DNA of 64,000 nucleotides, taken from assembly GCF_000717595.1 (NCBI RefSeq), contig NZ_JNZO01000032.1, positions 1 to 64,000 of the forward strand, in the 5' to 3' direction. The first letter of the stretch is position 1, and each line of letters begins with the position of its first letter. A program made the translations under genes and the position numbers. Below are positions 57,932 to 64,000 of the stretch, in pieces. The notes below the pieces were generated by a model. That model was not told the DNA's origin, made no database searches, and saw nothing but the letters and a program-made list of their open reading frames with translations. Source of the DNA: Streptomyces flavochromogenes. Lineage in GTDB: Bacteria > Actinomycetota > Actinomycetes > Streptomycetales > Streptomycetaceae.

Positions 57932-59362
57932 ATGGCAACGGCGCCCAGCGTCTCGTACTCGATGACGGTCCGGCTGGAGGTTCCCGCGAGCGGAACCGCG
58001 GTCTCCCAGCTCACCACGGCGGTGGAGTCCCACGGCGGATCCGTCACCGGCCTCGACGTGACCGCCTCCGGCCACGAGAAGCTCCGTATCGACGTCACCA
58101 TCGCCGCGACCTCCACGGCGCACGCCGACGAGATCGTCGAGCAGCTGCGCACCATCGAGGGCGTCGTCCTGGGCAAGGTCTCCGACCGTACGTTCCTGAT
58201 GCACCTCGGCGGCAAGATCGAGATGGCGTCCAAGCACCCCATCCGCAACCGTGACGATCTCTCCATGATCTACACCCCGGGCGTGGCCCGCGTGTGCATG
58301 GCGATCGCCGAGAACCCCGAGGACGCCCGCCGCCTCACCATCAAGCGCAACTCCGTCGCGGTCGTCACCGACGGCTCGGCCGTCCTCGGCCTCGGCAACA
58401 TCGGCCCGATGGCCTCCCTGCCCGTCATGGAGGGCAAGGCAGCCCTCTTCAAGCGCTTCGCCGGCATCGACGCCTGGCCGATCTGCCTCGACACGCAGGA
58501 CACCGACGAGATCGTGGCCATCGTCAAGGCCATCGCCCCCGGCTTCGCGGGCATCAACCTCGAGGACATCTCCGCGCCCCGCTGCTTCGAGATCGAGGCC
58601 CGGCTGCGCGAGGCCCTCGACATCCCCGTCTTCCACGACGACCAGCACGGCACCGCCATCGTCGTCCTCGCCGCCCTCACCAACGCACTGCGCGTGGTCA
58701 ACAAGGGCATCGGCGACGTACGGGTCGTCATGTCCGGTGCCGGCGCGGCCGGTACGGCCATCCTCAAACTGCTCATCGCCGCGGGCGTCAAGCACGCCGT
58801 CGTCGCCGACATCCACGGTGTCGTGCACGCGGGCCGCGAGGACCTCGTCGACGCCGCGCCCGGCACTCCGCTGCGCTGGATCGCCGACAACACCAACCCC
58901 GAGGGCGTCACCGGCACCCTCAAGCAGGCCGTGGTCGGCGCGGACGTCTTCATCGGCGTCTCGGCCCCGAACCTGCTGGGCGCGGACGACGTCGCCGCGA
59001 TGGCCGAGGGCGCGATCGTCTTCGCGCTCGCGAACCCCGACCCGGAGGTCGACCCGGCCGCCGCGCGCCAGACGGCCGCCGTCGTCGCCACCGGCCGCTC
59101 GGACTTCCCGAACCAGATCAACAACGTGCTGGTGTTCCCGGGTGTCTTCCGCGGTCTCCTCGACGCCCAGTCCCGTACCGTCAACACGGAGATGATGCTG
59201 GCGGCCGCCACGGCCCTGGCCGATGTCGTCACCGAGGACGAGCTGAACCCGAACTACATCATCCCGTCGGTCTTCAACGACAAGGTCGCGGGTGCGGTCG
59301 CGGGAGCCGTGCGCAACGCGGCCAAGGCGGCGGCCGGCGGCCCTGCGGCGACCGGGCGCTGA
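57932..59362 (+). CDS. NAD-dependent malic enzyme with N-terminal ACT domain
   Basis: A 476-residue malic enzyme. An ACT-like regulatory domain fills residues about 8-85 (MTVRLEVPASGTAVSQLTTAVESHGGSVTGLDV), followed by the catalytic domain with YTPGVARVCMAI, the NAD-binding GAGAAGTAILKLL and the metal site in FHDDQHGTAIV. It oxidatively decarboxylates malate to pyruvate. The short form with an ACT domain is the usual NAD-type enzyme of Streptomyces. The ATG at 57932 has a purine-rich site AGCAGAGGAA upstream. It probably replenishes acetyl-CoA precursors and NADH. Confidence 0.94.
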   Translation: MATAPSVSYSMTVRLEVPASGTAVSQLTTAVESHGGSVTGLDVTASGHEKLRIDVTIAATSTAHADEIVEQLRTIEGVVLGKVSDRTFLMHLGGKIEMASKHPIRNRDDLSMIYTPGVARVCMAIAENPEDARRLTIKRNSVAVVTDGSAVLGLGNIGPMASLPVMEGKAALFKRFAGIDAWPICLDTQDTDEIVAIVKAIAPGFAGINLEDISAPRCFEIEARLREALDIPVFHDDQHGTAIVVLAALTNALRVVNKGIGDVRVVMSGAGAAGTAILKLLIAAGVKHAVVADIHGVVHAGREDLVDAAPGTPLRWIADNTNPEGVTGTLKQAVVGADVFIGVSAPNLLGADDVAAMAEGAIVFALANPDPEVDPAAARQTAAVVATGRSDFPNQINNVLVFPGVFRGLLDAQSRTVNTEMMLAAATALADVVTEDELNPNYIIPSVFNDKVAGAVAGAVRNAAKAAAGGPAATGR

Positions 59363-59674
59363 CGGCGCGTCGCGATTCGCGGAGGCGTAAACCCGCCTTT
59401 AGGGTGGCTTTTCGGCTCCGCATGGTTTTCACGGAGTCGACAGAACGTCACCACCACGGGGCTCTGGCGCTTTTCGTGTGACCCCAGGGGGTGCCGGATT
59501 GGCGTTCCCGCCGCTGGTGGGGGCAGGATGCGTGTTTGGGCGCGAGGGTCTGTCATTAGACCCGGGTCCGGGGACTGTCCGAAGGCCCTGGCAGCATCGG
59601 CTTCGCTGTACCCAATCACGCGGCTTCCGCCGCGTGGCACGCCTCACAGGCAAGAAGAACACGGGAGTAACAAC
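59363..59674. other. gap between malic enzyme and hup, with hup leader
   Basis: I see no gene here. A plausible hup promoter is TTGGGC (59536-59541) with TAGACC (59557-59562). In the leader, ACGCGGC-TTCC-GCCGCGT (59618-59635) makes a stable 7-bp hairpin about 40 bases before the hup start. A CGGGAG ribosome-binding site follows. Confidence 0.5.
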
Positions 59675-59956
59675 ATGAACCGCAGTGAGCTGGTGGCCGC
59701 CCTGGCCGACCGCGCCGAGGTGACCCGCAAGGACGCCGACGCCGTGCTGGCCGCTCTCGCCGAGACCGTCGGTGAGGTCGTCGCCAAGGGCGACGAGAAG
59801 GTCACCATCCCCGGCTTCCTGACCTTCGAGCGCACCCACCGTGCCGCTCGCACCGCTCGTAACCCGCAGACCGGCGACCCGATCAACATCCCGGCCGGCT
59901 ACAGCGTGAAGGTCTCCGCGGGCTCGAAGCTCAAGGAAGCCGCCAAGGGCAAGTAA
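59675..59956 (+). CDS. hupA: histone-like DNA-binding protein HU
   Basis: A 93-residue HU protein, the short form (no Lys-rich tail). The dimerisation helices MNRSELVAALADRAEVTRKDADAVLAALAETV and the DNA-gripping arm FERTHRAARTARNPQTGDPINIPAG are standard. It bends and compacts DNA in the nucleoid. The ATG at 59675 gives the exact family N terminus; the in-frame extension upstream is leader. The gene is monocistronic with a strong terminator. Confidence 0.97.
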   Translation: MNRSELVAALADRAEVTRKDADAVLAALAETVGEVVAKGDEKVTIPGFLTFERTHRAARTARNPQTGDPINIPAGYSVKVSAGSKLKEAAKGK

Positions 59957-59992
59957 GGCCGACAAGGCCGCGTAAGGCAGCCTGGAGGCACA

Positions 59993-60029
59993 GAAAGGGC
60001 GGCCACCCTGTCAGGGTGGCCGCCCTTTC
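59993..60029. terminator. bidirectional terminator between hup and murA
   Basis: A perfect 17-bp stem GAAAGGGCGG... (59993-60009) with its complement (60013-60029) has a GTC loop and is followed by GTTTGTC. It lies between the convergent hup and murA genes. Confidence 0.92.
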
Positions 60030-60110
60030 GTTTGTCCGTCAGAGGCCCGTTGACGCGGTCGGACGCCGGGTGCGCGCGCGGGGACCCGGTCCCCGCGCGC
60101 GCACGGCCGG

Positions 60111-61457
60111 TCAGACCAGCGCGCTGCCCGGGAGCTCGACCTTGGCGCCGAGCTCGACGAGCTTCTCCATGAAGTTCTCGTAGCCGCGGTTGATCAGCTC
60201 GATGCCGTGCACCCGGGAGGTGCCCTGCGCCGCGAGCGCCGCGATCAGGTACGAGAAGCCGCCGCGCAGGTCGGGGATGACCAGATCGGCGCCCTGGAGC
60301 CTCGTCGGGCCGGACACGACCGCCGAGTGCAGGAAGTTGCGCTGGCCGAAGCGGCAGTCGGAGCCGCCGAGGCACTCGCGGTACAGCTGGATGTGAGCGC
60401 CCATCTGGTTGAGCGCGGAGGTGAAGCCGAGCCGGGACTCGTACACCGTCTCGTGGACGATGGAGAGGCCGGAGGCCTGCGTCAGGGCCACGACCAGCGG
60501 CTGCTGCCAGTCCGTCTGGAAGCCGGGGTGCACGTCCGTCTCCAGGTGGATCGCGTTGAGCGAGCCGCCCGGGTGCCAGAAGCGGATGCCCTCGTCGTCG
60601 ATCTCGAAGGCGCCACCCACCTTCCGGTAGGTGTTGAGGAAGGTCATCATCGAGCGCTGCTGGGCGCCGCGCACGTAGATGTTGCCCTCGGTCGCGAGCG
60701 CCGCCGACGCCCAGGAGGCCGCCTCCAGGCGGTCCGGGAGCGCCCGGTGGGTGTAGCCGTCGAGGCGGTCGACACCGGTGATCCGGATGGTCCGGTCGGT
60801 GTCCATGGAGATGATCGCGCCCATCTTCTGCAGCACGCAGATGAGGTCCTCGATCTCGGGCTCCACGGCGGCGTTGGACAGCTCGGTGACGCCCTCGGCG
60901 AGCACCGCCGTCAGCAGCACCTGCTCGGTCGAACCGACCGAGGGGTACGGCAGCCGGATCTTGCAACCGCGAAGACGCTGCGGGGCCTCCAGGTACTGCC
61001 CGTCCGCCCGCTTCTCGATGGTGGCACCGAACTGGCGCAGCACGTCGAAGTGGAAGTCGATGGGCCGGCCGCCGATGTCGCAGCCGCCCAGGCCCGGGAT
61101 GAAGGCGTGCCCGAGGCGGTGCAGCAGCGGGCCGCAGAAGAGGATCGGGATACGGGACGAGCCGGCGTGGGCATCGATGTCTGCGACGTTCGCCGACTCG
61201 ACGTGCGTCGGGTCGAGGACGAGCTCGCCGGGCTCCTCGCCCGGACGGACCGTCACGCCGTGCAGCTGGAGCAGCCCGCGGACCACCCGGACGTCACGGA
61301 TGTCGGGAACATTGCGCAGGCGGCTGGGGCCGCTGCCGAGCAGGGCGGCGACCATCGCCTTGGGCACGAGGTTCTTCGCGCCGCGGACGCGGATCTCGCC
61401 CTCCAGCGGGGTTCCGCCATGGACGAGCAGTACATCATGGCTGTCTGTGCCGGTCAT
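60111..61457 (-). CDS. murA: UDP-N-acetylglucosamine 1-carboxyvinyltransferase MurA
   Basis: A 448-residue enolpyruvyl transferase that performs the first committed step of peptidoglycan precursor synthesis (UDP-GlcNAc plus PEP). The conserved Lys28-Asn29 (RGAKNLVPK) and the active-site loop GLGGCDIGGRPID with Cys126 are present; Cys rather than Asp here predicts fosfomycin sensitivity, by analogy with E. coli Cys115. The sequence is complete. The ATG at 61457 was chosen from the family start MTGTDSHDVLLVHGG. It converges on hup. Confidence 0.96.
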   Translation of the reverse strand: MTGTDSHDVLLVHGGTPLEGEIRVRGAKNLVPKAMVAALLGSGPSRLRNVPDIRDVRVVRGLLQLHGVTVRPGEEPGELVLDPTHVESANVADIDAHAGSSRIPILFCGPLLHRLGHAFIPGLGGCDIGGRPIDFHFDVLRQFGATIEKRADGQYLEAPQRLRGCKIRLPYPSVGSTEQVLLTAVLAEGVTELSNAAVEPEIEDLICVLQKMGAIISMDTDRTIRITGVDRLDGYTHRALPDRLEAASWASAALATEGNIYVRGAQQRSMMTFLNTYRKVGGAFEIDDEGIRFWHPGGSLNAIHLETDVHPGFQTDWQQPLVVALTQASGLSIVHETVYESRLGFTSALNQMGAHIQLYRECLGGSDCRFGQRNFLHSAVVSGPTRLQGADLVIPDLRGGFSYLIAALAAQGTSRVHGIELINRGYENFMEKLVELGAKVELPGSALV

Positions 61458-61772
61458 GGATCTCGCGTTCCGGTGGGGGTCCCCCCTGCGCAGCTAGGGG
61501 GAGGGTCGGTCGGGTGGCCAGTGAAAAGGGTAAAGGTCCATGAGACCTCTCTTGGGTGCCTCGGGGGGCCTGTCAGATGTAATGAATTCGGCACAACACC
61601 CTCTGTTCCCGTGATCTTGCGGAGCGTTACCGTCCGCTTGTGTCGCCCGGGAGCCGTCGCGGGCCCGCCCCGTCCTCTCTGAACTGCGACGGTCGGCGAG
61701 TTCCGGACATCGGGTCCCTCCGTACCGTCCGAGACCCCCCGCGAAGGCCGAAGATGCGGGATCATGTGTCGC
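61458..61772. other. divergent region between murA and yqgE
   Basis: This region has no gene. Near the murA start lies a hairpin element (see the repeat entry at 61480). A lower-GC stretch at about 61571-61600 (TGTAATGAATTC) is the likely site of a murA promoter. On the plus side GATCAT at 61760-61765 lies 7 bases before the YqgE start. Confidence 0.45.
61480..61502. repeat. REP-like short hairpin element
   Basis: TCCCCC (61480-61485) and GGGGGA (61497-61502) flank CTGCGCAG, itself a palindrome. Short elements of this GGGGGTCCCCC...GGGGGA pattern recur between genes in Streptomyces genomes. Here it lies in the murA leader. Confidence 0.5.
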
Positions 61773-62333
61773 ATGACCGAGGTGTCCTCGCTCACAGGAC
61801 GGCTGCTCGTCGCCACCCCCGCCCTCGCGGACCCGAATTTCGACCGCGCGGTGGTGCTGTTGCTCGACCACGACGACGAGGGCTCGCTCGGCGTGGTCCT
61901 CAACCGGCCGACGCCGGTGACCGTCGGCGACATCCTCGCCCCCTGGGCCGGTCTCGCCGGCGAACCCGGAGTGGTCTTCCAGGGCGGCCCCGTCTCCCTC
62001 GACGCCGCGCTCGGCGTCGCCGTGATCCCCGGCGACGAGGGACCGCTCGGCTGGCGGCGGGTGTACGGGGCGATCGGCCTGGTCGACCTGGAGACCCCGC
62101 CCGAGCTGCTCGGACCGGCCCTCGGCTCGCTGCGGATCTTCGCCGGGTACGCGGGCTGGGGTCCCGGCCAGCTGGAGACCGAGCTCGGCGACGGAGCCTG
62201 GTACGTGGTCGAGTCGGAGCCCGGTGACGTCTCCTCGCCACAGCCCGAGACGCTCTGGCGGCAGGTGCTCAGGCGGCAGCGCGGCGAGCTCGCGATGATC
62301 GCGACGTACCCGGACGATCCCTCTCTGAACTGA
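61773..62333 (+). CDS. YqgE/AlgH family protein (UPF0301)
   Basis: A 186-residue YqgE/AlgH protein. The start LTGRLLVATPALADPNFDRAVVLLLDHDDEGSLGVVLNRP and the GGPVSLDAA and FAGYAGWGPGQLETEL motifs are diagnostic. Its biochemical role is unknown; AlgH in Pseudomonas affects alginate regulation, which gives no guide here. The ATG at 61773 gives the usual MTEVSSLTG; an ATG at 61764 is possible. GATCAT ends 7 bases upstream, so it may be leaderless. Confidence 0.93.
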   Translation: MTEVSSLTGRLLVATPALADPNFDRAVVLLLDHDDEGSLGVVLNRPTPVTVGDILAPWAGLAGEPGVVFQGGPVSLDAALGVAVIPGDEGPLGWRRVYGAIGLVDLETPPELLGPALGSLRIFAGYAGWGPGQLETELGDGAWYVVESEPGDVSSPQPETLWRQVLRRQRGELAMIATYPDDPSLN

Positions 62334-62394
62334 GGCGACCGCCCCGGCGGGTCCCGTCCGGCGCGCCGGGGAGTGAACTCCCGGGGACGCACAT

Positions 62395-62424
62395 GTGTCC
62401 GACGGCGGACACGATGCGTACGAT
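62395..62424 (+). promoter_or_regulatory. acyltransferase promoter with an 18-bp palindrome
   Basis: GTGTCCG-ACGG-CGGACAC (62395-62412) is a palindrome with perfect 7-bp arms. It lies 6 bases upstream of a TACGAT -10 hexamer (62419-62424), in the spacer of the promoter. This is a classic place for a repressor operator. Confidence 0.5.
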
Positions 62425-62485
62425 GAGCCGACTTTCCTGAGCCATTGTGCGCATCAGCCGCGCCCAGACGATCAAGAGATGACAA

Positions 62486-63670
62486 GTGCCTGTCATAACC
62501 GCTGCCCGGGTCGGCCGGGTCCCGAAGCAGGCCGCCGAGTCGGTCGGATCCGCGCTTCCCGCCCGCCTCGACTCGCTCACGAGTCTGAGGTTCTTCGCGG
62601 CGTTCGCGGTGTTCGCGCACCACTTCACCGGAGTCGGCGGCAAGACGGGCTATGGGCGGGCGCCGTCCATCTTCCCGTTCTCGGAGATGGGCGCCCACGG
62701 CGTCACCTTCTTCTTCGTCCTCTCGGGCTTCCTGCTGACCTGGGTGTACAAGCCGTACGAGCACCCGATCGCCTTCTACATCCGCAGGGTCGCGCGCATC
62801 TGGCCGGCGACCCTGGTCGCCGCGGTGCTGGCCTACTACGTCTTCTACGTGCGTGCCCACGAGGCCGTCGAGTGGAAGTCGTTCATCGCCTCCCTCTTCC
62901 TCGTCCAGAACTGGCTGCCGGACGCCACGCCGACGCTGCCCGGCAACCCGGTCACCTGGACGCTCAGCGTCGAGATCCTCTTCTACGCGCTCTTCCCGCT
63001 GCTCGCCCGCTTCGTCGTCCGGATGCGCACCCCGCTCCTCGTCGGAGTGACCATCGCCGGTCTCCTGGCGATGTGGGCCGTCGCCTGGTGGTCCTTCGAC
63101 AACCTCACCCCCGAGACGGCCCGCTGGGTCATGCGGCACCCCGCCGTCTACCTGCCGCAGTTCCTCCTCGGCATGACGGTCGCCCTGCTGATCCGCCGGG
63201 GCCTGCGGGTGCCGTTGCGCCCGATCGTGCCGCTGGCCCTGCTCGGCGTGTACGTCTACGCCTACTTCGAGCTGCGGGAGCGTCTGTCCCCGGCCTACGA
63301 CGCGCAGCTGGAGTACACGCTGCGGCCCACCCTGGCCGTGCTCGCCGCGCTGATCATCATCGCGTTCGTGCAGCGTGAGCTCGCGGGCCACAAGGGCGTC
63401 CTCAACAAGAAGCCGCTCATCCTGCTCGGCGTCTGGTCGTACAGCTTCTACCTGCTGCACCACTCGGTCAGCCGCTTCGCCACCTACGAGTGGGGCCGGA
63501 TCCCCGACCGGGACTCGGCGCTCTTCACCATGCTCGGCATGGGCCTCGTCATCCTCGCGATGTCCTGGGCTCTCTACCGCTTCGTCGAGGAGCCGGCCAA
63601 CCGCTGGCTCGTGCGCCGGATCCCCGCCCGCTGGCGGCGCACCGCTCCGGTGGCCCCGGACGCCCGGTGA
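62486..63670 (+). CDS. membrane O-acyltransferase (acyltransferase 3 family)
   Basis: A 394-residue membrane protein with about 10 helices. The Acyltransferase_3 motifs are present: the start LTSLRFFAAFAVFAHHFTG with the His pair (about 37-38), then GVTFFFVLSGFLLTWVYKPYE, RRVARIWPATL, and the end with YSFYLLHHSVSRF. OafA-like members O-acetylate or acylate surface polysaccharides, lipids or antibiotics; the target is not visible. The GTG at 62486 has AAGAGATGA upstream. It may be controlled through the palindrome in its promoter. Confidence 0.88.
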   Translation: MPVITAARVGRVPKQAAESVGSALPARLDSLTSLRFFAAFAVFAHHFTGVGGKTGYGRAPSIFPFSEMGAHGVTFFFVLSGFLLTWVYKPYEHPIAFYIRRVARIWPATLVAAVLAYYVFYVRAHEAVEWKSFIASLFLVQNWLPDATPTLPGNPVTWTLSVEILFYALFPLLARFVVRMRTPLLVGVTIAGLLAMWAVAWWSFDNLTPETARWVMRHPAVYLPQFLLGMTVALLIRRGLRVPLRPIVPLALLGVYVYAYFELRERLSPAYDAQLEYTLRPTLAVLAALIIIAFVQRELAGHKGVLNKKPLILLGVWSYSFYLLHHSVSRFATYEWGRIPDRDSALFTMLGMGLVILAMSWALYRFVEEPANRWLVRRIPARWRRTAPVAPDAR

Positions 63671-63723
63671 AGGCCGTCGGGGAGGGCTCTGTCCCGCCGC
63701 GGGCGTGGGTACCCTTGGGTCCC

Positions 63724-64000
63724 ATGAGCACTCTCGAGCCCGAGCGCGGGGCAGGTACGGGAACCCTCGTCGAGCCGACGCCGCAGGTGTCCCACGGTGA
63801 CGGCGACCACGAGCGCTACGCCCATTACGTCCAGAAGGACAAGATCATGGCGAGCGCCCTCGACGGCACGCCCGTCGTGGCGCTGTGCGGAAAGGTCTGG
63901 GTGCCGGGGCGCGACCCCAAGAAGTACCCGGTCTGTCCGATGTGCAAGGAGATCTACGACTCCATGGGCGCCGGCGGTGGCGACAAGGACAAGGGCGGCA
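63724..64000 (+). CDS. DUF3039 domain protein, 5' part
   Basis: The frame starts with MSTLEPERGAGTGTLVEPTPQVSHGDGDHERYAHYVQKDKI and holds VALCGKVWVPGRDPKKYPVCPMCKEIYDSMG, the Cys-rich motif of DUF3039 proteins (about 95 residues), likely a small zinc-binding fold. The gene runs off the end of the window; by family length the stop is probably just beyond. The ATG at 63724 has TACCCT 8 bases upstream. Function unknown. Confidence 0.88.
   Translation, partial: MSTLEPERGAGTGTLVEPTPQVSHGDGDHERYAHYVQKDKIMASALDGTPVVALCGKVWVPGRDPKKYPVCPMCKEIYDSMGAGGGDKDKGG

Noticed and set aside
1..64000. tRNA genes, CRISPR arrays, insertion sequences
   Set aside because: Apart from the tRNA-like part of tmRNA I see no tRNA signature, no regularly spaced repeats of CRISPR type and no transposase.

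Overview
The window is a gene-dense, very GC-rich actinobacterial chromosome segment, almost certainly from a Streptomyces. The pointers are the mtrA-mtrB-lpqB block next to an rRNA operon, the PkaA/PkaB kinase pair, an NnaR-type HemD/winged-helix regulator beside narK, a long-form HPF, the giant NAD-dependent glutamate dehydrogenase, a class E sortase-type LAETG surface protein and HupA. As far as I recall the published S. coelicolor map, the gene order follows the conserved core. I see no prophage, integrase, transposase or CRISPR array.

Layout. 1-125: the 3' end of a 5S rRNA gene and its terminator. 270-773: a small secreted protein. 843-6262 (minus): a five-gene operon of a membrane protein, DUF4129, DUF4350, a MoxR ATPase and a DUF58 protein. 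6796-13458 (plus): mtrA-mtrB-lpqB, comF, a structured RNA leader and hpf. 13666-16256: an orphan LuxR-type response regulator, a YcaQ/AlkZ-like glycosylase and a GNAT acetyltransferase. 16496-22092: secA, an Rv3235-like protein, a DUF6912 protein, a HAD hydrolase and a DJ-1/PfpI protein. 22527-27500: the large glutamate dehydrogenase. 27567-31437: a GT87-type glycosyltransferase, a two-gene polysaccharide-export ABC transporter and a divergent TetR regulator. 31548-35161 (minus): a sugar ABC importer without its own ATPase. 35285-42995: an FHA-FtsK/EccC-like ATPase divergent from pkaA-pkaB. 43025-45540: prfB, an LAETG surface protein and a zinc-ribbon membrane peptide. 45776-49720: ftsE-ftsX, an S41 protease, smpB and ssrA (tmRNA). 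49803-54968: an MFS exporter with a divergent LysR regulator, then narK and nnaR. 55204-59956: a HelD-family RNA-polymerase remodeller, a candidate small RNA, an NAD-malic enzyme and hup. 60111-64000: murA, YqgE, an acyltransferase and the start of a DUF3039 gene.

Functional themes are envelope and division control (MtrAB-LpqB, FtsEX, MurA, SecA), ribosome protection and rescue (HPF, RF2, SmpB-tmRNA), nitrogen and carbon metabolism (GDH, NarK/NnaR, malic enzyme) and Ser/Thr phospho-signalling (PkaA, PkaB and a divergent FHA-domain ATPase).

The observations I rate highest are: a degenerate-repeat, probably disordered insert of about 300 residues lying between the Walker A and Walker B motifs of the FHA-FtsK protein; a structured RNA between comF and hpf in the position of the raiA motif; a promoter-to-terminator small-RNA unit at 57624-57775; paired operator-like sites between the TetR gene and the ABC exporter; and a recurrent leaderless-mRNA architecture. 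Start sites were chosen by reading Shine-Dalgarno or -10 elements and family conventions. No database search was run.
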